NCBI GenBank assembly: GCA_016748015.1
Contig: JAAOMT010000512.1
Coordinates: 294,238 to 358,237, forward strand
Reading direction: 5' to 3'
Origin: Geosiphon pyriformis
Lineage: Eukaryota; Glomeromycota; Glomeromycetes; Archaeosporales; Geosiphonaceae
Length of the DNA stretch: 64,000 nucleotides
A model generated the notes under the pieces. That model made no database searches. It was not told the DNA's origin and saw nothing but the letters and a program-made list of their open reading frames with translations. Made by a program: the position numbers and the translations under genes. Shown in pieces: positions 48,751-60,803 of this stretch (position 1 is the first letter of the stretch; each line of letters opens with the position of its first letter).

Positions 48751-51700
48751 TTTCTAATAATTAAAGTAGTGTTTAGATAATTTTTAGTTCAATACTTATA
48801 GAGAGTATAAAAAACATTTTAAATGTTTTAATTTAAGAAATAATTGTTTATATTAATTGAAAATACTTCTGTTTTAAAAATAGTATATTTATTTATATTT
48901 AATTTTTGTTAATTGTTTAAGCTGATATTATTACAACAAATAACCAATCAAATTATTTGTAATATTTTTTAAGTTGCATACTATGAACAAAACAATTATT
49001 AAAAATTATTTAATATTAATCTTGTAAATATAAAAATTATTGTACAAAACTTTATTGATTAAAAAAAGTTTTTTTTATTGGCTAAAAAATTTATTACTAT
49101 AAATATTGCTTTTATTTAAGCAATATTCTAAAATTAAGTTACCAATACTTAAAAAAAATGTTTTATAGGTTTTTTTTTCTTAAGCTTTTCTTGGAATTGC
49201 TTTATTTTTTCAAAAACAATTATTCATGCTTTTATTAATGAGTTAAAAATAGTATTAAGTATTTTTTGCAAAATATCTTTATAATTTCCTATAATAATTT
49301 TTTCAAAAAGTATTGTTTCAATATTGGTTTCTATTGGTAAAGTTGTTATTTATTTATAAAATAGATAAAAAGATTCATAACTTGTTATGTTATAATTTAT
49401 AGTTTTATAAGCAAACAAGACTAAAGGCAGCATTTTATTTCATAAATTTGTTTTTTTATTGGTTTTGGCTAAAATTTCATATAATATTCTATTGAAATGT
49501 TTCTAGGCTATTTGTTTAAGAGTAATACAAAAAAAGTTTATAATATATTTCTATTTTTTTACAAAGTTTTTTAATTAGTATATTGAGAAAAGCTTTTTTT
49601 CTATTAAATAAAAGTTTTTTGGGACAATTATGACAACAAATAATATCTTCATATATGAAATTGGCTATTAAGACTACTGTTTGGTTTGAAATAGCTTTTG
49701 TTTTTACTTACTTTGTAATATAATTAGTGATTGTAATAATATATCTGTTTTTATTAGGAATTATTATTAAAAATTCAACAATATTTATACCAATTCTGTC
49801 AAATAGTTGGCTAACAAAGATTGAATAAATTTTTTTTTGCAATTGGATTTTTTTTCTTTGGCAAATATTACAAGTTTTGATGTAATTAGCAATATCTTTT
49901 TTTAAAGTAAATTAATAATAGCAAGCTAAAGTTTTTTAAATTATTTTTGTTTTTTTAAAGTATTTAACTAATAGATTAGTGTTTATATTGTTGATCATAC
50001 TTTTTTTTTTAAAATCTAATAACTCTTTAAAGATGATCAGAATTTTTTTATATAGTTGATTCTGGCAAATTAAATAAAAATTTGATTGTTTTTGCAAATA
50101 TTCTCTTTATTGTCAAATATAATTTAATAAGTATTGCTTTTTACTTAAAAATTTTATTAAGACAAAGTAGTTGTCCAAATTTATTATTGTGTTTGGTTAA
50201 AAAAAAGTTATTAATAATTAGATTAGTTTGGTTTAGAAAAATTGTACTATTATTAAATAGTAAATCTAAAAAAAGTATTAGTGTTTTAATAATAAACTTT
50301 TTTGCAATATTATATATTATAGTCAAATTCATCTAAGTAAAATATCCAGCAAGTTATTTTTTGTATTCTAATTTCTTTTTGTTGTGCAGCCAAATTAAAG
50401 CTTAGTAATCTGTTACTACCAAAAACTTTATACCAAGAAAATACTTATTTTGGTAACTGGTAAACCATATTACTATTAAGTATTTTTGTTTTGTAATTAA
50501 GTAATTCTGTTCTGTTGAGAAAAAAAATCTGCTAGCATAAGTTATAACATGCTTTTTACTATTTTTGTTTTTTTAAAATAGAATAATATCAAGTCTAAAG
50601 CCAGATATATTAATATAAAAAATAAAAAATTAAGCCAAATTAAGTTGCTTAAAAATAGGTTTTGTGATCAGTTTTTTTTTTAAGATCTTAAATGCTTTTT
50701 GTTAATATGTACTCCAATAATAATTGACATTTTTTTTGAGTAGCTAATTAAGAAAAAAAACAATTTTTGACAAAATTTTGACAAAATTTTGATAATAGAA
50801 AGCCAAACCAAAAAAAAACATAGTTTATAAATGTTCATTAGTTGTTTAATGTTCTAAACTTTTTTAATCTTAGCTAGATTAGAAAAAATTCTATTTTTTA
50901 TAATAAAATAACCAAAAAACTGTGAATTATTGTTTAAAAAAAATTTAATTAGATTGATCTTAAGATTAGTATTTTTAAAGAGATTAAAAACCTTTTGTAA
51001 ATATTTAAGATATTTATTTTAGGTTTTTAAGTATACTATTATATCATCCAAATAAATTAGAGCAATGTTTTTTTTAATTGATTCAAATACTTTGTTTATT
51101 AAACATTGAAAAATAAAAGAAGCATTAATAAGACCAAAAGACATAATTATGAATTTATAAGTACTATATTTGATAATAAAAGCAGTTTTTTTTCTGCTTT
51201 TTGGATCTATTTTTACTTGTCAAAATCTAGCAGTTAAATTAATAGTTAAAAAAAAAGTGGTGCTATTAAATTGATCTAATATTGAATTAATTTTGGGAAG
51301 TAAATACATATTTTTTTTTGTAATAATATTTAATTAATAATAATCAATACAAAAGAGTAGAGTTTTATTTTTTTTGAATATTATTATTACAACTAAAAAA
51401 ACCCATTTACTCTTGATTTCTTGTATGAATCCAAAATTTTTTATCTGGTTTATTTTTTTCTTGATAAATTTATTATTGTAACAGTTAGACTAATAAAACT
51501 TTAAATAAATAAAATGAGTTTTTCTGATAATAATAGCATATTGTATTACATAAATTTGTTTTAGAATATTATCTTCTTTTAAAATAACTGGTTGTTTTTA
51601 GCCAACAGATTTTTAATGTTTATTTTCTTTCTTTTGAAAAAAATTCTTTTTGTTTTATTATTATTAATTGGATTTTTGGTGGTTTATTTCAAAAAACTTT

Positions 51701-52200
51701 TGTATTTTTTTTATTTTTTATAAAGTATCAAGCTAATTGGTTTTTAATTTTTATAATAAATTAAGCAAAATATGTATTTATTATTAAAAAAATGCAATAG
51801 TTTGTTACATTAACATTAGACACAAAAACTATGTTATTAATAACTGTATTTTGTTTTTTTACAAGGCTTTTTATCAAAGGTTTTTTTAAAGATATTATAG
51901 TAAAACCAACAAATTATTTTGTTATTTACAATAATTTTTTTTATTAGCTTTAATATTGTCTAATAGCTTGTTATTGCTGATAAAAATAATATAAGTAAGT
52001 TTAATAGTTTTTTTTTGTTTTTTTTTCATTTTTATTATTATTACTCTTTTTATTATTTAATTTATTTAATTGTTTTTTTTTGGTTTTGCTTGGATTTTGA
52101 AAAAGTTGTTTAATAATAATAGTTAATTATAATAAATTTTTTATCATATCTAATAATTAATTTGCATAATGTTATTTAAGTAGAAAAGCCAATCCAAAAG
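48751..52200 (-). mobile_element. Eroded minus-strand gypsy pol (integrase and RT)
   Basis: No frame survives. Aligned by eye with 60804-64000 in the same orientation: 49640-49920 matches the integrase zinc-finger and catalytic start, including the phrase corresponding to GINLVGPL; 51020-51230 matches the RT region around YLDD and the following block. Left and right limits are uncertain. Its 3' LTR is not clearly visible. Confidence 0.6.
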
Positions 52201-52239
52201 TTATTAAAAAAACATGATTAAAATGTAATAACATAAAAA

Positions 52240-53150
52240 AAATATAATAATACAAAATAACACATAATAATACATAATAATTCAAAATAATATAAAATAA
52301 TACACAATAATATAAAATAACTAATTATAATATAAAAAAACAAAGCAACAACAGAAATAGTAAGCAATAACTAATAATAACAAATAATTAAAAACAATCT
52401 TATAAAACTAGAAAATATGTATAAAAATAAGTAGTTTAACAGATAAAAAAAGACAAATAAAAGATAAGAACTTATTTTCAAAAAACATATCTTAGTTTTA
52501 AAAACTTAATAAATCTTTTTTATCTTATTTTCTCTATATTCTTTTATTTATAATTAAATAAAAATATTGTTTAATTTACTTGTACATGATTTTCGAATTT
52601 GTGTTGTCAAAATCAAATTAATTGTATTTGTTATTCTTGTTTCAAGTCAAATGCTTTTAGCATAAACAGTTTTAGAATTCTAATAACTTGGACTAATTAT
52701 TTTTGATTATAATAATTAATGATATTAATTTATTTATTTTTTTTCTATTTTTTTTTTTCTGGTGGAGTAATAATATTAAAAAAAATAACTGTTTGATAAT
52801 AGACTTTGTAATAGCTTAATAAAAAAAAAGCTCTTTTTAAGTTTAAATATTAATTTTATCTTGTTAGTTTACCAAAAAAGCAAAAAAACAATACCAAATT
52901 CTAATGACTGTACTTAATTAGTTTGGAGAAAATAACTTATATATACCTAATTACAAATAGTTAAATTATATTTCTGTGCTTTATAGCTAAAAACTCCACA
53001 GATAAATTTACATCAATTAAAAATCTTCAAAGTCTAATAACTTTAATTTGTTATTCACACAAACAAAAAAAATCTTCAAGCTTTCTTACTTAAATATAGA
53101 ACATCAAATACTATTATTATATTCTATCTAGTTTATTTATAACAACAATT
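52240..53150 (-). repeat. Inverted relative of the 17.75-19.06 kb repeat
   Basis: The reverse complement of 52250-52440 gives the TATTATTTTATA array and TATCTGTTAAACTACTT seen at 18800-19040. That of 52780-53060 gives blocks of the 360-bp unit (for example AGAATTTGGTATTG against AGGATTTGGTAATA, and TTACAAAG). So a dispersed repeat of about 0.9-1.3 kb occurs twice in the window, in opposite orientation. Confidence 0.6.
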
Positions 53151-53159
53151 AAAAATAAA

Positions 53160-54860
53160 TTAACAATAGCAAAAGTGCAAATTATTAAGAATTTTTTTGC
53201 AAAAATAAATAGTGTTAAAAAAATTTTTATTCTCTTAAAATTTAAAAAAATTATTAGATCTATTTTTATTTTTAAAAAAAAACATAGAAAAAGCCATATT
53301 ATTAGTTAATGAAATTAGTATAGTAGTAAACAACAATCTCAAGAAACAAAGTTTTTATTTAGATTAAACTGTGATAATTAAAAAAATTGCTATAAATATG
53401 CCAAAAAAAATAATTGTTATTGCAGTAATCAAATATAATCAGATAGTATTAATTCAATTGCAATTAATTGAGTTGTAACAAAAGGCTATAATAAAATTTA
53501 CCAAATTCAGTTAAACAGATTAATTGGCTTTTAAATAGTTGTTTTTAATTAAAAAAAATTCAATATATATAACTAAAGCTATAAGAAATTGCAATATTTA
53601 AATGTTAAAAAATCAATTTAAAACATTTTTGTTTATTTTGTCTATAGAAATAAATATTTATAATTTAGTCTAATAAATTAATTATTTAAAATTAACAATA
53701 AAGTTTATTATGTTATAATTAATTTTAAATTAAAAAAGTTAGTCTTTTCTATAGAGCCAATTTTTAGTAACATAAAACTTTTTTGGACTAAGCTAAATTT
53801 GGTTTATTATAAAAAATATAAGCATTTTGAATATTTTGCTTTAAAATATAATATACCAAGTATATTTGCTTTTTTGTTTTTAAAGATATATAAAAAATTT
53901 ATATCAAATATAAATTATTTCTAATTAGCCAAGTTGTATACCAAGAAAAGTATTTTTATTTCATGTTTTGTTGGCTTTAATAACAAATTATAGACTTAAA
54001 TGATCTTATTGACTTCTATTTTTAATAATATTTACTCTGGTTTTAGTTTTGAATTTTTTTTCTGAAGTTCTATGTTATAGTAAAATTTTTTTGCTTTATA
54101 AGATAGTTTGTTTATTAATATTTATTTGGTTTTTTTAAAGTATTTTTTAAAATTTTTGGCTGATTAAGTTTTTGTTATTATATAATAACTAAGTAGTATA
54201 AATTTGATATTTTTGATTTTTGCTTCTTAATCTTTTTTTTGATTGTTTTTGTACTTTTAATTTTATGTGTAAATTTAAATATAATTTTGGATAATTTGTA
54301 GATATTATTTTTTTTACTCAATAGCAACAACTAAAATTTTGGATTTGAATTTGAATAGGTTTAAGATGTTAACTATTAAAGTAAGTGGCTTAAAATTAAA
54401 GATAGTAGCTTTTAAAATTTCTGTTAATTCAATTTTAGCAAAGTTAAATTAATTATGTACTAATTTGAATTTATTGGTACATTTTTTATTTTAGTAACTG
54501 ATTATGTATAGAAGTTTGTTACATATAATATTAGAAAATTAACAATTTAATTAAACAAAAAAATATTATTAGATAATATAAAAATTCTGGCAATTTGGTT
54601 TCTATATTTATTAAGACAAAATTAAAAAAGCTGGCCAGATCTTAAATTAAAAACAGATTTTCAGAATTGAAAGTTTTTGTTTCTGAATTGAATACTAATT
54701 ATTTAAATTTAAAAATAACTATAATAATAAATAATATACTTGTTTAATATATGTATAAAATTTTTAAGATTTTTAACTGTCTTTTTTTAATTTATTTATT
54801 GTTTGATAACAAGCTTTTAATAATAATTCTAGATTTATATGCTAGTATATTAACAAATAT
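53160..54860 (+). mobile_element. LINE-E: strongly eroded LINE fragment
   Basis: 53280-53480 corresponds to the ORF1 middle of LINE-C (reverse complement), and 54600-54850 corresponds to the endonuclease part of ORF2 of LINE-D at 56910-57170. No frame survives. It ends where the LINE-D leader starts, suggesting that LINE-D inserted into it or that it was truncated there. Confidence 0.6.
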
Positions 54861-55007
54861 ATAAAAAACTTTTTTCTCTCTTTCATCCCAAATTCCTAAA
54901 AAAGAGTCCTAAGTTTTTTTGAAAAGAAGTTTTTTACAATTCAATACAATAAATCTAAATCCTTTATTTTTGACTATAAGACCACCGTTGGCTGTAGTAT
55001 TGCTGTT

Positions 55008-56805
55008 ATGAAGAAGACTGCTAAAGTTTCTGGTTCTAGTGATGGCTTCAGATCTGTTTTTCCAAGAAAAAAAAGAAGAAGTGGTGTTTTAGAAGATAGT
55101 TTTGGTGGTAAGGAAGTTGGTCTTGTGGTTTAGAATAGTCGCTTATGGGGTTCAAAGACTGATAACACTATTGAGTCTGATAGCATTGATATGAAGGAGG
55201 AATGTCTGGTAGAAGAAACCAGTTTTGATTATGATGAAAGTAGTGCTCTTGCTGGAGGAGATCCTAATTAAACACCTACTGGTTTGAAAGTCAAAACCAA
55301 AAAAGCATTAGGCAAGCCATTAAGTAAGATCAATTTTTCTTTAAATAATAATAAAAATGATGTTTTTTTGGACACTTCATTGGAACTCTCCTTATCTTCA
55401 AAGAATCTGATTATTACTCCTGTTTGCAAATCTTTTGCTTTGAATATTGGATTAGACAAGATGGTTGGAAAATCTTTTCAAGAAAAACTTCAAGTGATTA
55501 GGAATTTGTTTTCAAAAATCAATGGTTTTGGGGGGACCTCTACTTCTTCAAAATTTGCTGAGATCATCAGAGCGTCATTCACTTCTGAATCAAGCTTGAA
55601 ACAGGCTTCCAAAAAGGCTATGAATGCAAAAATTCTGGTAAACACCAATCTCAAAAAATCTTCTGAGTGCTCAGATCAGACTGTAGTAGTAAAAAAAATT
55701 CTAGTTGGAACATCAGCTAAGACTGTGTGTGCTGCGCTATTTGAATTTGGTGTGATTAAGTTGATCAAAATGCAATTAGTGAGATTGTGGCAAAAAGCTG
55801 TAGTCAAATTTAGTAAAATTGAACAGGCTGATTTGGTTGCAGCTTGTTGGTCTATTCTGATTGGAAAAGATGCTATGCGTGTGGCCAGGGCTGATAAAGA
55901 TAAAGAATTGTGAGATGTGAAAGATCATTATAAAGCACTGTTCTATACTTTGCCAATGAGAATGAATGCTCACAACATCTGGGATTTCATTGGCTCTGTG
56001 AATAGAAAAACATATGTAATCAATTGTCATCTTGTTATGTATGCTCAGTCCAGGTGTGCTGTTGTTTGTTTTAAATTGACTGAATTCTTGGATGCTGTCA
56101 TGGACACTACTTTGGTTTTGAGGGGCATGAATTTGCATTGGTCTCATTTAGGTTTTTCTAAATATGCTAAGTATAAGAAAATAGGTCATACATCATTGGG
56201 CTGTTCTATGGATGAGAATCTCCTCTCTGGAAGATCTTTTTATAGAGCACTTTTAGACATAGATAAAAGCAAACTGGCTACTATTTATGCCAAACATTCA
56301 GCTCTTGTTGCTCATTTTGTTGCTTTTGGTGGAGTTTCTTGGGCAAAGATTGCTGATAGATTTTTATTCCTTTCTCTCTTTGTGCATAATGATTTGGTCA
56401 ATTTTGGCTTCTCTTCAGAGATAAAGCCTACTCTACCTGTTATAATAGATATTGAAAAAAGGTTTGCTGTTTTGGAAAGCAGTCTTACCAGCCTTACAGG
56501 ACAAATTAATGAGTTGGCTGAGAGGTTGAACTTACTTGTGCCAGCAGTTTTCTAGCCTAGCTCTGGATGTTAGCTATCAGTGACCTTCCTCATCACAGGT
56601 TCAAGTGAATAATGTAGTAATGGAAGAGAGTTTGGGTGAGACCACAGGTAGTGAGACTGCTGTGAATTTGGACTCTTCTGTCTTTTCTGAGGTGAGAAGA
56701 CTAAAAAATATGCTGGAAAAACTTTCTGCTTCAGTTTTAAGTCTGACAGCAAGATTTGATAATTCAATTTTGGCTGGTGGTACACTTTCCAAATCCTTTT
56801 CTTAA
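55008..56805 (+). pseudogene. LINE-D ORF1 (RNA-binding protein), few lesions
   Basis: From the candidate ATG at 55008 the frame is nearly intact to 55913, with in-frame stops near 55132 and 55268 and a TGA at 55911 where LINE-A has Trp. It resumes 55917-56555 and ends with a coiled-coil-like segment (56605-56805). It contains a basic stretch (PRKKRRSG), SKINGFGGTSTSSKF, an RRM-like block with IKLIKMQLVRLWQKAVVKF, and a knuckle with both leading Cys replaced by Tyr (YAKYKKIGHTSLGC). It is the most complete ORF1 N-terminal half in the window. Confidence 0.8.
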
Positions 56806-56819
56806 TGACCAGTCTAGTT

Positions 56820-59019
56820 TAAAAGATTGTCACATGCAATATTAAAGGATTGAACAATTCTGTAAAGCAAAACAATGCTATTTGTTGGCACAAAGACAAG
56901 AACAATTTAGTTTCTATTTTTACAGAATCGAAATTAAGAAGGAAAATTTGCTCCTGGATTGCTGACAAATTTAATGGCATTTGGGTGTTTATCTTTGGTT
57001 TGGAATCTGGTCATCTAGATGTTGGTGTTGTGGTCATCATAAACTCTTCTTTGGTAAGACATGTGTACAGAGTTTCAGAAATGTTTGGTCAGCTTTTGTC
57101 TATCAGATTGCTTTTCAAGAATAAACTTTCAGTTTCAATTTTGAGACTTTATGCTGGTGCTTTACAGGCAGTTTGCTTTTCTCAGGCTGGCAAAATCAAC
57201 TTTTTCATTGCAAAGACTGTGAACAAATCTTTTTTTGTCATTTTTGGTAGTAATTTCAATGAAAATGGTTTGTGTAAAAGTGCAAGTTTCAAAAGGTGTC
57301 TTGATCTGAGTCTTTTTAATTCTTTGGCTAGGAGCATAGTGTTAAAAAAATCTACTTGGGAAAACTCTAAAGACATCATAAAAATGATTGATTATGTGTT
57401 GGTTTCTCCGAATCTGGTCAGTGTGATAGTACATTATGACATTTTAGGAGTTGGTGAGCATTTTAACACAGATCACTAGACTGTCTCTGTGTTCATAGGT
57501 TTGGGTAGGCTTTTGAATATGCAATTAAATTCTCTTCACAAACAAGCGAATAGAGATCATTGGAAATTCAATTTTAAACATGTTGAAGAAAAAAAATGGA
57601 TTGATTTTAAGGGTGCTACATTAGCCAATGCTGTGATGCTCTCAAGTGAGTTTGCTGCTTCTGTGGAATTTTCAGATTTGAATGCTATGTAGAATGTTGT
57701 TTGTAAGATAATAATTTTCTTAGCAAATGAAACATTCAAAAAAAATTGGTTTAAGAGTTATGATAAAGTTTTCACTAAGAAATCTTCTAGATTTCATAAG
57801 CTGGAATTGTTGGTGTTCAAGCTGGTTAAGACTTCCCATTTGGTTTTTAGTGTGGAATTTGCATCGTTATTAAATATGTGGAGTGAACTTGACAACATTA
57901 ATGTATTAGTGGTAAAATTTTTATTTTTCTTAGGTTTCAATTTTGACACAATTTGTTTGGCTCTGGCTAAGGTAAAGAAATCTTACTGCTCTTCTAAGTT
58001 GCTGAAATCCAGGCATGTTGAGGAATCATGTATTAAAGTGGCTATTAATAAGAGAATAGAAAGTTTTGAATTGAATAAGGGTCACATTATTAGAAGTGTT
58101 TTGGAGCATCCTTTTCGCAAAATAGTATTGAATTATCTGGTTATAGATAATAAGTTGGTATTAGAGCCCAGCTTAGTTAAATCTGGAGTAAATAAAATCA
58201 TAGAAGATTGGACTAGAAAGCACAAGATGGTATTTGATATTTTGGATGATTAGACATAACAATACTGGCCTTTGAAGTATATTTGATGGTGCCTTTTTGG
58301 GTATAATATGTCTAGTTGATTTTAATGAGTTGCTAAGTGTGGTTTTTAATTTGCCTAAGACCAAGGCTGCTGGTCTTTTTGGGATTTTAAATAAGCTTTG
58401 GAAACATTGTGACAAGTTGATCTTAAATATGCTTTTGGTGCTTTTGAATTTTTGTTTGATTCATAAGTCAATACTCAGTGCTTGAAAATTAGCTTGAGTC
58501 TCAATAATTTCCAAGCTGTATGAGTGGGAAAGAGTTCTTATAAACACCTAATCTATTGCCCTTATTAAGACTGCTCATAAAATTTTTTCCAAGATTCTCT
58601 TAGATAGAATTTTATCAGCATGTAGCACTTTTGATGTTTTACATGAGGACAATTTTTCAGTTTTAAGAGGTATAACAATGCAATCTCCTATTTTTGCTAT
58701 TGGTTTGGTCATTAAAGATGCTTTGAAAAAGGATCGTGAACTCTGATTGGTTTTACAGGACATATGGAAAACTTATGACTCTGTTGGGTGGGAGCATCTT
58801 TGAAATAGTTTGGTTAGGATAAAAATGTACAACAGATTTATTAGATTTTTTGATAGTGTTTATAATGATTATATTAATAGGGTTATGACAGATTTTGGTT
58901 TGTCAGATAAGTACAGAGTACACAATGGCTTAGACCAGAGAGAGATATTTTCACCACTCCTTTAGCGCATATTTTATGATCTTCTTCTGTATGAGGTCAA
59001 AAGACAGACAAGTGGGTGT
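56820..59019 (+). pseudogene. LINE-D ORF2, endonuclease and partial RT
   Basis: Endonuclease from TCNIKGLNN (about 56833) with TESKL, LYAGA, FGSNFNEN (Asn at 57252-57254 for Asp; Ser for Gly), MIDYVLV and FNTDH followed by TAG where LINE-B has Trp. The linker (57489-58253) and RT fingers/palm (58297-58990, with KLYEWERVLINT and LVLQDIWKTYDSV) follow. It is cut by the LTR before the catalytic box. Stops are mostly at Trp or Gln positions. Confidence 0.8.
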
Positions 59020-59611
59020 TGTTACCGGAGGTTTTTGGTCTCTTTTCTGTAATGTTGTTGATACTTATTTGCTGTAAATTCACGTTTTCTGGATGTGGTT
59101 GAACCTCCAATAACTGAATTTATCTTCAAATTATCTCCTATAATTTGAATTTGCTGAACTTATGTGTGGAATGGCCAATTCTGTGCCAGTTGCTTTATGT
59201 AGTTACATTGTAGTAAATGTCAACTCTTTCCCAGGAATTGCTTGTCTGGAAGCTCACTAAAAATGTGTAGTTACTTTGCTGTAAAAGTCAACTCTTCTAC
59301 AGGAATCTTGTCTGTAGGCTATCCTAATAATTGTAATAAGAAAAGAAAAGAAAAATAAAAAAAATGTAAAAAAAATAGAATTTTATCAAGGGAAACGTTT
59401 TCTATTCAGGCCTGGAGTTACTAACAGTTTATTGAAATTGGTAGCTAATCAATTTCGAAATGTTAGTTGGTTTTTGGGGATTTTCCAAGGGCAATAATTA
59501 AAGAATTTGGTTTTTCAAATTATTTGGTATTTATTTCTTTTTGTATGTGTAGAAATGGTTCTAAGTAATAAATCTAAAGTAAGATACATTTTCTCGAAGA
59601 GAGAAGCTCTT

Positions 59612-59619
59612 CTTTTATA
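59612..59619 (-). promoter_or_regulatory. Putative LTR TATA box
   Basis: TATAAAAG on the minus strand followed by GAAGAGC, in the same context as the solo LTR at 5724. It lies downstream, in element sense, of the tandem U3 motifs. Confidence 0.6.
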
Positions 59620-59689
59620 CAACTTGTTGTAACACTATTCTATGAACTTGAACTTTGCTATTTTCTACAATTTCACTGAACTAAAGATA

Positions 59690-59785
59690 CATTTTGGCAA
59701 ACTACAAGTTATTTCGGCAAACTATTAGATATTTCGGTGAACTATCAATTATTTCGGCGAATTTCTACAAATTTCGGTAAACTTT
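59690..59785 (-). repeat. Five tandem ~20-bp units in LTR U3
   Basis: Plus-strand units share ATTTCGGC(A/G)AACTA: four start ATTTCGG and one ATTTTGG, with a period of 20-21 bp. CpG is kept in four of the five units. They are candidate transcription-factor sites upstream of the TATA box. Confidence 0.75.
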
Positions 59786-59967
59786 TGAATGTTACATAGT
59801 TCGGAGTATTGCATGATTAATCATCGCAATTAGGTTACATTTGTGTTGTGTACAATTTGGGGTATTAATTAAATGATAATTTCGGACATTTTTGCTAATG
59901 TAATAAGTGATCATTTGAAACAATAATATATGCTAATTAATGATAGGAATTATAAGATAATTTCATG

Positions 59968-60696
59968 CTAAATAATATCTCTAATTTCGTCTGGTAATAT
60001 AACCTCCTCCTTAAGACTGAGCTCCATTGAAGTCCAAGTACTGTCTGTTATTTCCAGATAATAATCCAAAATTATTGAAGAAATTTGGTCTGAAAATTGT
60101 TGAAATTTCAGTTCTGTAAGCTTTTCAATGTATTGGATCTTCAAAGGTTGAAAAATTGGGTTTTATAGTACGTTTTCACAGGTGTGGAATAGATTATAAA
60201 GTTTAAGAGCAGCTCTAAGCCTGTAATGACTGTTTGTTGATCCAGCTATTGTCTTGAATTCGTTGTGGAGTTGTTTCTGAATAGCTTCTTTTGTGAGGTT
60301 TGCTGTTGTAAGTTCTAGTTTCCATTCATAAAGTGTTTTTCCAATGTGAAAATATCTATAGATTGGAAGATATTCAGTGTTTTTCTCATTGAGACACAGT
60401 TGAAGTTTTTGTTGAATTGTAGCATTTGGTGGAATACTAATCGGAGTGAGCATTAGGTTTTCTCTTAAAGCAAGCTTTAAAAGTTCTGGCAGGTGAATTC
60501 CAGTATAACTTCTTGTGTTCTTTTTATACAGGTAATATTTTCGTGAATTTAGGGCTAATTTTGTAACTACTTCTGTTTGGGTATAATTTATGTGGTTTCC
60601 AGTAACAGTAATGGATAATTCAGGTATTGTTTTTAAAGCTAACATTAGTTTTTGGGATAATTGTTGAATGTTTTGAGGAATAGTCGTTATAAGCAA
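59968..60696 (-). pseudogene. Extra ORF downstream of integrase, running into the LTR
   Basis: A 177-codon open stretch (60696-60163) ends at a TAA, after which the same frame stays open for about 65 more codons to a TAG at 59968. If the TAA is a mutated CAA, the product would be up to about 243 residues. The first codon at 60696 is TTG; the first in-frame ATG lies some 16-17 codons in, so the start is unclear. The protein is polar with Leu-rich helical stretches, without Cys/His motifs, signal peptide or membrane segment. The frame crosses the polypurine tract (reading LKEEV) and ends inside the LTR. I do not recognise it. It is not an obvious envelope protein. Confidence 0.6.
60003..60012 (-). 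other. Polypurine tract
   Basis: AAGGAGGAGG on the minus strand, three bases before the LTR edge. It is the expected primer site for plus-strand DNA synthesis in an LTR retrotransposon. Confidence 0.75.
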
Positions 60697-60803
60697 TTTG
60701 AAAAATAAAAAAAATTATTTTGGTGTATGGGTTTTTATGTTATTTTTGTTTTGTTTTTGTGAGATTGTTTCTAAATTAGAAGAGAATAACTAGTAAAATT
60801 AAA

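Larger units (their letters stand above)
54868..59019 (+). mobile_element. LINE-D: LINE interrupted by a gypsy element
   Basis: Starts with the leader TTTTTTCTCTCTTTCATCCC shared in part with LINE-B, then ORF1 and the first half of ORF2. It stops at 59019 where the LTR begins; LINE-B sequence continues past the equivalent point (about 15030). The remainder should lie beyond the far end of the gypsy element, outside the window. Confidence 0.85.
59020..59999 (-). repeat. 3' LTR of the gypsy element
   Basis: 980 bp; plus-strand ends TGTTACCGGAGG and CTGGTAATA. It is the least eroded LTR and retains several CpGs. The LTRs at 5332, 22757, 41225 and 44656 align with it. Confidence 0.85.

Noticed and set aside
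11037-59019. Frequent TGA and TAG at Trp and Gln positions could suggest an alternative genetic code.
   Set aside because: The two spliced host genes use TGG for Trp and CAA/CAG for Gln and terminate at TAG and TGA, so the code is standard. The stops are confined to decayed elements.
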